NCBI RefSeq assembly: GCF_030147005.1
Contig: NZ_JASLAW010000200.1
Span: forward strand, 1 to 48,786
Direction of reading: 5' to 3'
Length of the DNA stretch: 48,786 nt
From: Pseudomonas sp.
GTDB taxonomy: Bacteria; Pseudomonadota; Gammaproteobacteria; Pseudomonadales; Pseudomonadaceae
Shown: positions 8,875 through 16,677 of the stretch, piece after piece
How the letters are laid out: the number at the start of each line of letters is the position of its first letter
How positions within the stretch are numbered: position 1 is the first letter of the stretch
Position numbers and translations under genes: made by a program
Notes under the pieces: model-generated
What the model was told of the DNA's origin: nothing
Seen by the model: the letters and a program-made list of their open reading frames with translations, nothing else
Database searches by the model: none

Positions 8875-9061
8875 GGGCAAGCCCTAATGCCAGTCAGTTA
8901 AGGAGGAGCGCTTTACCGTGGCGAGGGAGCGTGCTCCCACTGGACTGCGCAGCAGTCCCATTTTCTGGGGTCGCTTCGCGGCCCAGCGGGAGCAAGCTCC
9001 CTCGCCACAGGCCGACGGTTGCCTGCTCTAGCGCTTAACTGACTGGCATTGGGGCAAGCCC
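8875..9061. mobile_element. MITE-like element with 17-bp inverted ends and 10-bp target duplication
   Basis: The terminal inverted repeats AATGCCAGTCAGTTAAG (8886-8902) and its exact complement (9034-9050) bound an element of about 167 bp (8885-9051). GGGCAAGCCC is present on both sides (8875-8884 and 9052-9061), a direct 10-bp target-site duplication. There is no open reading frame, so it must have moved with a transposase supplied elsewhere. The interior carries a REPIN of a second family. Confidence 0.85.
8918..9008. repeat. Second-family REPIN carried inside the MITE-like element
   Basis: GTGGCGAGGGAGC (from 8918) pairs with its inverted copy GGGAGCAAGCTCCCTCGCCAC (8988-9008, written here in full only as key end blocks GGGAGC and CTCGCCAC). 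The same family, with a similar middle, recurs at 38505-38595 between gtsA and gtsB. Confidence 0.85.
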
Positions 9062-9110
9062 GCTCCCACATTTGGATTGGGTTTTTACCCCTGGCTGCGC
9101 GGTGTGTCTG

Positions 9111-10463
9111 TCAGACCACCAACGACAGCAACATGATGAAGATCAGCGCCACCACCGACAGAATGGTCTCCATCGCCGTCCAGGTCTTGAACGTCTCCGC
9201 CACGGTCATGTTGAAGTACTGCTTGACCAGCCAGAACCCCGCATCGTTGACGTGAGACAGGATCAACGAACCTGCCCCCGTCGCCAACACCAGCAGCTCG
9301 CGGTTAACGCCCGGAATCATGCCCACCACCGGCACCACGATGCCCGCGCCGGTAATGGTCGCCACCGTTGCGGAACCTGTGGCAATCCGAATCACCGCCG
9401 CCACCAGCCACGCCAGCAGGATCGGGTTGATCTGCGCGTTCACCGCCATGTGGCCGATCACGTCACCCACGCCGCTGGTCACCAGCATCTGCTTGAAGCC
9501 GCCACCGGCACCAATGATCAGGATGATCGCGGCGGTCGGCGCAAGGCTGGCGTCGAGCAGTTTGAGGATCTGCTTGGAATGGATGCCCTGGCGATGGCCG
9601 AAGGTGTACAGCGACAGCAACAACGCCAGCAACAGCGCGGTGATCGGGTGACCGATCATGTCCATCCAGTTGCGCACCACGTTGCCTTCGGCAAAGGCGA
9701 TGTCGGCGAAGGTCTTGAGCAGCATCAGGAACACCGGCAGCAGCACGGTGACCAGAGTGATGGCGAAGCTTGGCAGTGATTTGTTATCGGTTTCGCGGGC
9801 CAGTTGGTCCACCAGCTCCTGGGACGGGTTGCCCGGAATGTACTTGGCGATGAACGTACCGAAAATCGGGCCAGCGATGATGGCGGTCGGCAGCGCAACG
9901 ATCAGGCCATACAGAATGGTCTTGCCGATATCCGCGCCAAACACGCCGATGGCCAGCAGCGGGCCAGGGTGCGGTGGTACCAGGCCGTGTACCGCCGACA
10001 AGCCGGCCAGCAGCGGAATACCGATCTTGATCAGCGACACACCCGTGCGCCGCGCGACGATAAATACCAGCGGGATCAGCAGCACAAAACCAATCTCGAA
10101 GAACAGCGGGATGCCCACCAGGAACGCGGCGAACATCATGGCCCATTGGACCTTTTCCTTGCCGAAGGCGCGGATCAACGTTTGTGCGATCTGATCGGCG
10201 CCGCCGGATTCGGCCATCATCTTGCCGAGCATCGTGCCCAGCGCGAGGATGATGCCGACAAAGCCGAGCACCCCGCCGAAACCGTCCTGGAAGGCCTTGA
10301 TGATCTTGTCCACGGGCATGCCCGAGGTCAGGCCGAGGAAGCCGGCCGCGATGATCAGTGCAATGAACGGGTGCACCTTGAACTTGGTGATCAGAACGAT
10401 CAACCCGATGATAGTGACGACTGCGTCCAGCAGCAGGTACGACTCGTGGGACATGCCAAACAT
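9111..10463 (-). CDS. gntP: Gluconate:H+ symporter, GntP family
   Basis: The 450-residue inner-membrane permease has about 12-14 hydrophobic helices and GntP-family segments such as LGLTSGMP, GFGGVLGFVGIILALGTMLGKMMAESGGA, GLVPPHPGP and SHVNDAGFWLVKQYF. It imports gluconate for phosphorylation by the adjacent GntK. The start is the first ATG at 10463, with AGGAGA 6 bp upstream. Two overlapping Crc/Hfq-type motifs lie just upstream of that site, and a GntR-type palindrome lies about 57 bp upstream of the start. It follows gntK on the same strand. Confidence 0.93.
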   Translation of the reverse strand: MFGMSHESYLLLDAVVTIIGLIVLITKFKVHPFIALIIAAGFLGLTSGMPVDKIIKAFQDGFGGVLGFVGIILALGTMLGKMMAESGGADQIAQTLIRAFGKEKVQWAMMFAAFLVGIPLFFEIGFVLLIPLVFIVARRTGVSLIKIGIPLLAGLSAVHGLVPPHPGPLLAIGVFGADIGKTILYGLIVALPTAIIAGPIFGTFIAKYIPGNPSQELVDQLARETDNKSLPSFAITLVTVLLPVFLMLLKTFADIAFAEGNVVRNWMDMIGHPITALLLALLLSLYTFGHRQGIHSKQILKLLDASLAPTAAIILIIGAGGGFKQMLVTSGVGDVIGHMAVNAQINPILLAWLVAAVIRIATGSATVATITGAGIVVPVVGMIPGVNRELLVLATGAGSLILSHVNDAGFWLVKQYFNMTVAETFKTWTAMETILSVVALIFIMLLSLVV

Positions 10464-10478
10464 GGGGGTCTCTCCTGT

Positions 10479-10489
10479 TTGTTGTTGTT
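10479..10489 (-). promoter_or_regulatory. Overlapping Hfq/Crc catabolite motifs in the gntP leader
   Basis: On the minus strand the leader reads AACAACAACAA just before the AGGAGA ribosome site. It contains two overlapping matches to the pseudomonad catabolite-activity motif AANAAYAA. Hfq with Crc binds such motifs and blocks translation during growth on preferred carbon sources. Function here is inferred. Confidence 0.6.
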
Positions 10490-10519
10490 ATTAAAGCGGG
10501 TGTTGAACTTCCTGCCGGG

Positions 10520-10531
10520 GATAGCGCTATC
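10520..10531. promoter_or_regulatory. GntR-type operator upstream of gntP
   Basis: GATAGCGCTATC is a perfect 12-bp palindrome in the 82-bp gap between gntK and gntP. The same core TAGCGCTA recurs at 11097-11108, and CAGCGCTACC at 11249-11260 before gntR. Assignment to the local LacI-type GntR is inferred from this threefold pattern. Confidence 0.65.
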
Positions 10532-10545
10532 TTTGCGGCAAGAAA

Positions 10546-11079
10546 TTAATGAGTGGGTTCAAAGCCGTGCTTGAGCCACCAGACGTTGGTCTGCTCGGCC
10601 AGCTCCTCGACGCTGTCTTCGCTGGCGTTGAGGGCCAGGGTCAGCGGCTCGCCCTTGGGCGATTCCAGGGTGGCGAACTGGCTGTCTATGAGGCTTGCCG
10701 GCATGAAGTGGCCGGGGCGATGAGACACGCGGTCGGCCGCCACTTCACGGGTCAGCTCCAGGAACACAAAGCCCAGCCCCGGCGCGGCTTCGCGCAGGTG
10801 GTCGCGGTATTTCTTTTTCAGCGCGGAGCAGGTCAGCACCGGGTGCTCACCGGCCTTGAGCGAACGGCGCAGTTCATCGCAGAGGATGTCGAGCCAGCCG
10901 GCGCGGTCGTCGTCGTTGAGGGGGTGGCCGGCGCTCATCTTTTCGATGTTCGCGGCGGGGTGAAAGCTGTCGCCTTCAATGGCGGTGGCGCCGTTCAGGC
11001 GGCACAGGGCCTCGCTGACGCTGGTCTTGCCACAGCCGGCAACACCCATGATGACCAGGGCAGTAACAGGTTGACTCAT
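10546..11079 (-). CDS. gntK: Gluconokinase GntK
   Basis: This P-loop kinase has 177 residues and forms 6-phosphogluconate from gluconate and ATP, feeding the Entner-Doudoroff pathway. The Walker A motif is GVAGCGKTS near residue 12. Family motifs are EGDSFHP, NIEKMSAGHPLNDDDRAGWL, CSALKKKYRDHLR and RPGHFMPASLIDSQ. The start is ATG 11079, with TGAGG 4-8 bp upstream; an in-frame GTG at 11085 is less likely. A GntR-type palindrome lies 18-29 bp upstream, so it probably overlaps the promoter or start of the transcript. gntP follows 82 bp downstream. Confidence 0.94.
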   Translation of the reverse strand: MSQPVTALVIMGVAGCGKTSVSEALCRLNGATAIEGDSFHPAANIEKMSAGHPLNDDDRAGWLDILCDELRRSLKAGEHPVLTCSALKKKYRDHLREAAPGLGFVFLELTREVAADRVSHRPGHFMPASLIDSQFATLESPKGEPLTLALNASEDSVEELAEQTNVWWLKHGFEPTH

Positions 11080-11096
11080 AAACACCTCAGGACGCA

Positions 11097-11108
11097 GATA
11101 GCGCTACC
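11097..11108. promoter_or_regulatory. GntR-type operator upstream of gntK
   Basis: GATAGCGCTACC lies 18 bp before the gntK start and repeats the palindrome found before gntP. It probably binds the repressor encoded divergently by gntR (inference). Confidence 0.65.
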
Positions 11109-11248
11109 TTTGCACAGCATAAGGCTAGTGCAAAAACAGGCTTTTCCCGCGCCGACTTGTCTTTTTTTATGGAGTGACGCGTGCATCCGCTCCAACGTTT
11201 TGAACAGGATCAGGCAACCCTTTGTTCAAGCATTTGCAGCCCTTTGGA

Positions 11249-11260
11249 GACAGCGCTACC
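11249..11260. promoter_or_regulatory. GntR-type operator upstream of gntR
   Basis: GACAGCGCTACC, one base off the other two sites, lies 35-46 bp before the gntR start. It suggests autoregulation. Confidence 0.55.
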
Positions 11261-11294
11261 TTAGTGCCTCGATTTTTGTTTGGCAAGCCGCCTG

Positions 11295-12323
11295 ATGACC
11301 TCCAAGAACGATAAAAATACCCGCACTACCGGTCGCCCCACGTTGAGTGAAGTCGCCCGTCTGGCGGGCGTCAGCCCTATTACCGCGTCCCGCGCCTTGC
11401 GCGGTATCAGCACCGTAGCCACCGAACTGGTGGAAAAAGTGCAGCACGCCGCCGCCGAACTCAGCTACGTGGTCAACCCCGCCGCCCGGGCCCTGGCATC
11501 GGCCCAGAGCCATTCGGTGGTGGTATTGGTACCGTCCTTATCCAACCTGCTGTTTATCGAAACGTTGGAAGCCATCCACCAAGTGCTGCGGCCCAAGGGC
11601 TTTGAAGTGCTGATCGGCAACTTCCACTATTCCCGCGACGAAGAAGAAAACCTGCTGCGCAATTACATGGCTTACCAGCCGCGGGGCTTGCTGCTGACCG
11701 GGTTTGACCGCACCGAAAGTGCGCGACGGATGGTCGAGGCCAGCCATGTGCCTTGCGTATACATGATGGACCTGGACCCCAACGCGGGCGTCAACTGCGT
11801 TGGTTTTTCGCAACTGGCTGCCGGTGAAACAGCAGCGGCGCATCTGCTCGCCCGCGGGCGCAGGCGCCTGGCCTATATCGGCGCACAGTTGGACCAACGC
11901 ACTTTACTGCGTGGTGAGGGCTTCCGCCGCGCCTTGCAACAAGCGGGCATGTACGACCCGGCGCTGGAATTGCTGACCCCGCGCCCTTCTTCCGTGGGCC
12001 TGGGTGGCGAACTGTTCCTGCAATTGCTCGCAGCCCATCCGGATGTAGACGCCATTTTCTTTGGCAACGACGACCTGGCCCAGGGCGCACTGCTCGAAGC
12101 CATGCGCCACGGCATCAAAGTGCCGGGGCGCGTGGCGGTACTGGGCTTCAACGACCTGCCCGCCTCGTCGTTCATGGTGCCGCGCCTGAGCAGCATCAGC
12201 ACGCCACGCGAAGCCATAGGCCGGCGTGCGGCAGAGCACTTGTTGACGATCATGGCGGGTAACAAGATCGCCAAGCCGGTGGTGGATATGGGGTTTGAGT
12301 TGCAGGTGCGCGAGAGTACGTAG
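11295..12323 (+). CDS. gntR: LacI-family gluconate repressor GntR
   Basis: The 342-residue regulator has a LacI helix-turn-helix near residues 14-35 (LSEVARLAGVSPITASRALRG), a hinge, and a periplasmic-binding-like sensor domain ending VPRLSSISTPREAIGRRAAEHLL. It is divergent from gntK. In Pseudomonas GntR represses the gluconate kinase and permease and is released by gluconate or 6-phosphogluconate. I place the start at ATG 11295; a TTG in frame at 11280 is possible but no clear ribosome site favours it. Three copies of one palindrome surround the divergent genes. Confidence 0.92.
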   Translation: MTSKNDKNTRTTGRPTLSEVARLAGVSPITASRALRGISTVATELVEKVQHAAAELSYVVNPAARALASAQSHSVVVLVPSLSNLLFIETLEAIHQVLRPKGFEVLIGNFHYSRDEEENLLRNYMAYQPRGLLLTGFDRTESARRMVEASHVPCVYMMDLDPNAGVNCVGFSQLAAGETAAAHLLARGRRRLAYIGAQLDQRTLLRGEGFRRALQQAGMYDPALELLTPRPSSVGLGGELFLQLLAAHPDVDAIFFGNDDLAQGALLEAMRHGIKVPGRVAVLGFNDLPASSFMVPRLSSISTPREAIGRRAAEHLLTIMAGNKIAKPVVDMGFELQVREST

Positions 12324-12426
12324 GACGGGTGCAGGAAGCGGCTGACATCACGGCAAGCGCCTTTGCTCCGCTACCTACGCTTAGGTCTTTACACGTTCAT
12401 CGAACGCGCAATCCAACCCGCTATAC

Positions 12427-12442
12427 CTGTCAACTTTGACAG
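12427..12442. promoter_or_regulatory. Perfect palindrome upstream of the orphan gene at 12524
   Basis: CTGTCAA-CT-TTGACAG is a perfect 7+2+7 inverted repeat 82 bp before the gene. The right arm contains a consensus -35 (TTGACA), but no -10 lies at a proper distance. It is likely an operator for an unidentified regulator. The rest of the gap 12324-12523 shows nothing else recognisable. Confidence 0.4.
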
Positions 12443-12523
12443 TAGGCAAGTGTATGACGATGTCCTATAAGTGAGTGGTTGGCCGCATTATCTTTCATCA
12501 ATGCCACTAAAAAGGAACTCGTT

Positions 12524-12946
12524 ATGCACGCATCAAAAGGGAAAACTACATTTGCCGATGGTGCAGTGAGCTGCACACTATCATTTACCAATCCATTCAC
12601 TTCAACTAGCGTGAACTTCTTCGAAGCAAATGCTACCAGCTACGGCATCATGGCGTTTGATGCAGATGCACGTGGACATAACGTGGTTATCTATCTGGAT
12701 AAAGATATTATTCCAGGCACTTATAAGTTCAGCCCCAGCTCAACAGTGTCCGCTTCCTACTGCCACAACCATGGAACGTTCGGATGGACTTACCATGCCG
12801 ATAAAGGAACACTCAAGCTGACCAGCGTTGATTTCGACAAGAATCAGGTAGACGGAACATTCGAATTCACCTCAACCGTTACTCCCGATGGGCAGCCCGT
12901 AGTGGCCACGGAAGGCGTCTTCACGCTCACCGGATCAAATGCCTAA
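12524..12946 (+). CDS. Hypothetical protein, AT-richer orphan gene
   Basis: I do not recognise this 140-residue protein. It has no signal peptide or membrane segment and is rich in Ser, Thr, Phe and short alternating strands (VSCTLSFTNPF, HNVVIYLD, GTYKFSP, GTFEFTSTV, GVFTLTGSNA), which suggests an all-beta fold. Two cysteines and a CHNHG cluster near residue 80 could bind a metal or form a disulfide. The start ATG 12524 has AAGGAA 6 bp upstream. Its codons are visibly AT-richer than its neighbours, it is not in an operon, and its own terminator follows at 13089. Acquisition by transfer is possible but not shown. Confidence 0.75.
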   Translation: MHASKGKTTFADGAVSCTLSFTNPFTSTSVNFFEANATSYGIMAFDADARGHNVVIYLDKDIIPGTYKFSPSSTVSASYCHNHGTFGWTYHADKGTLKLTSVDFDKNQVDGTFEFTSTVTPDGQPVVATEGVFTLTGSNA

Positions 12947-13088
12947 GGTGGTAGTGTCTAAGTCCTTCGCTTCATGCGGCAAAAGCCGTCAGAAGAAAGG
13001 ACCGTTCTATTCGTGAACGAAGAGTTGCACCATATCCCAATAAATGCAGTACACAGACTTATAACCCATGAGCCTTTATCCATATTAA

Positions 13089-13127
13089 GGTGGCAGTTGC
13101 CGTGAGCGGACAATTGCCGCCTTTTTT
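13089..13127 (+). terminator. Rho-independent terminator after the orphan gene
   Basis: GGTGGCAGTTG (13089-13099) pairs with CAATTGCCGCC (13111-13121), with one wobble pair, followed by six T. It lies 140 bp beyond the orphan gene's stop and before the GST operon. Nothing else recognisable is in 12947-13205. Confidence 0.8.
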
Positions 13128-13205
13128 GCCGGCTACACCACCTCGCCATTGTCGCCAAACGTCTGTTAAATTGCTCCCTGCCATTCACGAGCGCAGGGAA
13201 GCACC

Positions 13206-13838
13206 ATGGGACATTCGCTGAAAATTTTGGGTCGCGCATCCTCCATCAACGTGCGCAAAGTACTCTGGACCTGCCAGGAACTGGGCATCGACTACGTGCG
13301 CGAGGACTGGGGCATCGGCTTCAAGCCCACCCAATCTGCCGAGTTTCTTGCCCTGAACCCCAACGCCCAAGTGCCGGTGCTGATCGACGACCACGGCGTG
13401 CTGTGGGAGTCCAACACCATCTGCCGCTACCTCGTCGGCCTCTATCAACGCACTGACCTGCTGCCCCTCGAGCCCGCGCCACGGGCCCGCGTCGAACAAT
13501 GGATTGACTGGCAAGCGGTCGAACTCAACCGGGCCTGGGGCGACGCGTTCACAGCGCTGGTGCGTAACAACCCCGACGGCCTGGACGCGACACAAATTGC
13601 CGCCGCCGTGCAGGTGTGGAATGACAAGATGGGCATTCTCGAACAACAGCTGGCCAGGACCGGTGCCTACGTAACGGGGGATGAATTCACCCTCGCCGAT
13701 ATCCTGATCGGCCTCTCGGTGCACCGCTGGCAAATAACCCCCATGGAGCGCCCGCCCTACCCTGCCATCGCAGCGTATTATCAGCGGCTCGGCCGGCATG
13801 CAGGTTTCAAGACCTTCGCACTCGACGGCCATAATTAA
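13206..13838 (+). CDS. Glutathione S-transferase family protein
   Basis: The 210-residue cytosolic protein has a thioredoxin-like N-terminal domain (SSINVRKVLWTCQELG near residue 12, NPNAQVPVL with the cis-proline near 55, ESNTICRYL near 68) and an alpha-helical C-terminal domain with the N-capping motif FTLADILIGL. It resembles bacterial GSTs that conjugate or isomerise small electrophiles. The substrate is unknown. AGGGAAG precedes the ATG. It is the first gene of a tight cluster with an epimerase-like SDR (14 bp downstream) and an MFS transporter. Confidence 0.9.
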   Translation: MGHSLKILGRASSINVRKVLWTCQELGIDYVREDWGIGFKPTQSAEFLALNPNAQVPVLIDDHGVLWESNTICRYLVGLYQRTDLLPLEPAPRARVEQWIDWQAVELNRAWGDAFTALVRNNPDGLDATQIAAAVQVWNDKMGILEQQLARTGAYVTGDEFTLADILIGLSVHRWQITPMERPPYPAIAAYYQRLGRHAGFKTFALDGHN

Positions 13839-13851
13839 ACAGGGGCACCCC

Positions 13852-14589
13852 ATGAACGGACTCAACGTGCTCTTGACCGGCGCCTGCGGAAAAGTCGGCA
13901 AGACATTTTTCGAGGCATCGAAAGACCGCTATCGCTTCACCCTGACCGATCGCATCGAGCCGGATTTCGACCTGGGCGAACATCGCTTCGTGCGCGCCGA
14001 CCTGAGCAACAAATCCGTCCTCGCCAGCCTGCTCGAAAACATCGAGGTGGTTGTACATCTTTCGGGTATCCCAGACCCCGATACGTCGTTCGAGGCGTTG
14101 CTCCCCAACAATATCCTCGCGACCACCTACCTGTTCGAAGCCGCCGTGGCCGCCAGCGTGCGCCGCCTGGTGTACGCCAGCAGCGCGCAAGCCGTTGAAG
14201 GTTATCCGATAGACCGTCAGATCACCCCCGATATGCAAGTGATGCCCGCCAACCTTTATGGGGTGAGCAAATGCTACGGCGAGGCGTTGTGCGGTTATTA
14301 CGCAGCAAAGACGCCGTTGTCGGCCATCGCCCTGCGCATTGGCGCCTTCGAATCTCCTGACACCCAGGATTTGAACAACGCTCGCGACCTCAGCGCCTGG
14401 CTCAGCCCACGTGATGCCGTGCAATTGTTGCAACGTTCGGTAGAGGCCGAGGGTGTGAAACACTTGATCGCCCACGGCATCTCCAATAACCGTTTCAAGC
14501 GCCTGGACCTGAGCGAAACCACACGTGTGCTGGGCTATCAGCCGGTGGATGATGCGTTCCAGGTATTCGAAATCCCCATCACTTACTGA
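13852..14589 (+). CDS. NAD-dependent epimerase/dehydrogenase, uronate dehydrogenase-like
   Basis: The 245-residue extended SDR has TGACGKVGK near residue 8, an acidic NAD-ribose contact (LTDRIEPD), the active-site YGVSK near 137, and the segment RIGAFESPDTQD...LSAWLSPRDAVQLLQRS. That last segment and its short length resemble uronate dehydrogenases, which oxidise galacturonate or glucuronate to aldarolactones. The start is ATG 13852, with AGGGG 6 bp upstream. It lies between a GST and an MFS transporter, so the three may form a uptake-and-modification route for one compound. The exact substrate is inferred and uncertain. Confidence 0.8.
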   Translation: MNGLNVLLTGACGKVGKTFFEASKDRYRFTLTDRIEPDFDLGEHRFVRADLSNKSVLASLLENIEVVVHLSGIPDPDTSFEALLPNNILATTYLFEAAVAASVRRLVYASSAQAVEGYPIDRQITPDMQVMPANLYGVSKCYGEALCGYYAAKTPLSAIALRIGAFESPDTQDLNNARDLSAWLSPRDAVQLLQRSVEAEGVKHLIAHGISNNRFKRLDLSETTRVLGYQPVDDAFQVFEIPITY

Positions 14590-14600
14590 GTGCTCTCACC

Positions 14601-16010
14601 ATGCCTGCACGCTCCGCCATCGACGGTATCGACCCGGCCCGCGCCGCCCACATCAGCGCTCGCATCGACCGCCTGCCCGCGGTAGCCAGCCTATGGCGCC
14701 TGGTTGCGTTGCTCTCCATCGGCGGTTTTTTCGAGCTGTATGATCTTTTCCAGACGGCCTACATCAGCCCAGGTCTGATCAGCGATGGGATCTTCCACAC
14801 CGGCAGCGAGGGCGTGTTTGGCTTCTCTGACCAAGCCGCGTTCGCCTCGGCGACCTTCCTTGGTCTGTTCCTCGGCGCCAGCCTGCTCAGCCCCATTGCC
14901 GACCGTTTCGGGCGCCGGGCGATTTTCACCTTTGCGTTGATCTGGTACACCGTGGCCACGGTGTTGATGGGCATTCAAACTTCGGCCCTGGGCATTATCT
15001 GCATGCGCTTTCTTGTGGGGATCGGCCTGGGCATCGAGTTGGTGACCATCGACGCCTATCTGTCGGAACTGGTGCCCAAGCGCATGCGCAGCTCGGCATT
15101 TGCCTTTGCGTTTTCCATTCAGTTTCTATCGGTGCCGGCGGTGGCGCTGATGTCATGGTGGCTGGTGCCCCAGGCGCCGTTTGGCATCTCCGGTTGGCGC
15201 TGGGTGGTGCTCAGCAGTGCGGTGTTTGCGCTGTTTATCTGGCAACTGCGCAAGCGCCTGCCGGAGTCACCGCGCTGGCTGGCGCAGAAAGGTCGCTTCG
15301 AGGAAGCCGGCGCGATCCTGGACAACCTGGAAGCGCGCTGCCTGAAGGATCACGGCAAGCCTCTGGATGCACCGGAACCGGAGGCTGTCAGCGTGCAGGG
15401 CAGCGGCCGTTTCGCCGATATCTGGCAACCGCCCTACCGTCGCCGCGCCTTGATGCTGATCGTGTTTCACGTGTTCCAGGCCATCGGTTTCTTCGGCTTT
15501 GGCAACTGGCTGCCGGCATTGCTGTCGGGCCAGGGCGTCAGTGTGACCCACAGTCTGCTCTACGCCTTTATCATCACCCTCGCCTACCCGCTGGGCCCAT
15601 TGCTGTTCGTGAAGGTCGCCAACCGTTTTGAAAACAAATGGCAGATTGTCGCTTCGGCCATGGGCGCGGTGATCTTCGGCAGCCTATTCGCCCTGCAAAC
15701 CACGGCGGTGGGGCTGATCTTCTGTGGAGTGATGATCACCTTCTGCAATGCCTGGCTGAGCTTCAGCTATCACTCGTATCAGAGCGAATTGTTCCCCACC
15801 AATATCCGTGCGCGGGCGGTGGGGTTCTGCTACTCGTTCAGCCGCTTGTCCACGGTATTCAGCAGCCTGCTGATCGGCTTTATCCTCGAACACCTGGGCA
15901 CGCCGGGCGTGCTGGCGTTTATTGCCAGCAGTATGTTGATCGTGATGATCACCATCAGTTGGTTCGGGCCGCGCACGCGCAATCTGGCGTTGGAGAATAT
16001 CGCCCATTGA
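14601..16010 (+). CDS. MFS transporter, sugar/organic-acid type
   Basis: The 469-residue permease has 12 predicted helices. The MFS loop 2-3 motif is DRFGRR near residue 95, with the family arginine pattern repeated as PKRMRSSAFAF near 160, a PESPRWLAQKGR end of helix 6 and a large cytoplasmic loop at 225-270. These fit the sugar porter or metabolite:H+ symporter groups. It lies 11 bp after the epimerase gene, so it is probably co-transcribed with it. No strong ribosome site is visible, which suggests translational coupling. The substrate is unknown; an acid sugar would fit the neighbour. Confidence 0.88.
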   Translation: MPARSAIDGIDPARAAHISARIDRLPAVASLWRLVALLSIGGFFELYDLFQTAYISPGLISDGIFHTGSEGVFGFSDQAAFASATFLGLFLGASLLSPIADRFGRRAIFTFALIWYTVATVLMGIQTSALGIICMRFLVGIGLGIELVTIDAYLSELVPKRMRSSAFAFAFSIQFLSVPAVALMSWWLVPQAPFGISGWRWVVLSSAVFALFIWQLRKRLPESPRWLAQKGRFEEAGAILDNLEARCLKDHGKPLDAPEPEAVSVQGSGRFADIWQPPYRRRALMLIVFHVFQAIGFFGFGNWLPALLSGQGVSVTHSLLYAFIITLAYPLGPLLFVKVANRFENKWQIVASAMGAVIFGSLFALQTTAVGLIFCGVMITFCNAWLSFSYHSYQSELFPTNIRARAVGFCYSFSRLSTVFSSLLIGFILEHLGTPGVLAFIASSMLIVMITISWFGPRTRNLALENIAH

Positions 16011-16087
16011 CGGCAATGGTTGGCCGTCGACGGGACAGCCTTTGCCGCGACGGCTGCTTAACCCCCCTGAAACGCGCACGTCGGTGC

Positions 16088-16104
16088 CCGGCATGCTAAT
16101 TGCT
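16088..16104 (+). promoter_or_regulatory. Sigma-54 (RpoN) type promoter
   Basis: CCGGCATGCTAATTGCT matches the -24/-12 consensus TTGGCACGNNNNTTGCA with the invariant GG (16090-16091) and GC (16102-16103) exactly 10 bases apart. Transcription would begin near 16115, 28 bp before the start of the downstream coiled-coil gene. RpoN use is inferred. Confidence 0.55.
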
Positions 16105-16142
16105 CCAGCTGTTGCATCGTACATTTGCACAGGTGACCGATC

Positions 16143-16613
16143 ATGCTGGTTAACAACGACACCCAAGCCGCGTCGACCCTTCAACAGCTCAAACGCTCCG
16201 ACATGGACCCAGCCAACGCCGCCGCCAGCGCGTTGTACAGCGGCGCCCTGCAAGCAGCGCAGCAAAGCGTGACAGTGCAGGCCGCGCAGAAGGCGTTGGA
16301 CACGGCGAGCGACCGCATCGACGAGGCCTTCGCCAAGACCCGCGTGCAGTTGCAGGCTACAGCGCCGACCGCTGGCGCGCGGGCTGAACTCAACGATTAC
16401 ATGAGCAAATCCCCGGCCGAACGCATCCGCGAACAGTTGCTCAAGGAACAAGGTGTGACCGAGGAGCAAGTGCAGGCCCTGCCGCAGGAGAAACAAGACG
16501 CCATTGCCCGGCAAGTCGCTGAGCGCTTGAAAGAGCAGCAACAACAGCAGGTAGCGGCGAAGACGGCTGCCCCGCAGGCGCAGACGGTGAAAGAAACATT
16601 GGCCGCGATTTAG
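16143..16613 (+). CDS. Hypothetical alpha-helical protein, RpoN promoter candidate
   Basis: I do not recognise this 156-residue protein. It has no signal peptide, no membrane helix and no cysteine, and is rich in Ala, Gln and Glu. It looks almost wholly helical, with heptad-like stretches at 40-75 and a Gln/Lys-rich region (LKEQQQQQ) near 132-140. The internal pattern AERIREQLLKEQGVTEEQVQAL recurs in small pseudomonad proteins (residual knowledge, unverified). ATG 16143 follows AGGTG. A sigma-54-type promoter precedes it. It stands alone between the GST/SDR/MFS operon and the convergent sulfonate-binding protein. Confidence 0.75.
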   Translation: MLVNNDTQAASTLQQLKRSDMDPANAAASALYSGALQAAQQSVTVQAAQKALDTASDRIDEAFAKTRVQLQATAPTAGARAELNDYMSKSPAERIREQLLKEQGVTEEQVQALPQEKQDAIARQVAERLKEQQQQQVAAKTAAPQAQTVKETLAAI

Positions 16614-16677
16614 CGGCGCCCGCTGATCTAAAAAAAGGGCAGTGGTGGCAGCCTGCAAAAAAGTTGACGCGCGCAGA

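Larger units (their letters stand above)
8805..9070. repeat. REPIN interrupted by a MITE-like insertion
   Basis: The left half (8805-8884) reads through AGGAGCGGGCTTGCTCGCGAAGG and its inverted partner up to CGCGGGCAAGCCC. The expected ending, GCTCCCACA, resumes at 9062-9070. The two halves join into a normal REPIN of about 90 bp if 8885-9061 is removed. This is the only content of the 338-bp gap between alaC and gntP. Confidence 0.88.

Noticed and set aside
12436..12471. TTGACA with TATAAG as a sigma-70 promoter for the orphan gene
   Set aside because: The spacer would be 24 bp, too long.
12958..13239. 93-residue minus-strand open frame covering the terminator and GST start
   Set aside because: It has no ribosome site or recognisable content, spans a terminator and overlaps a real gene start.
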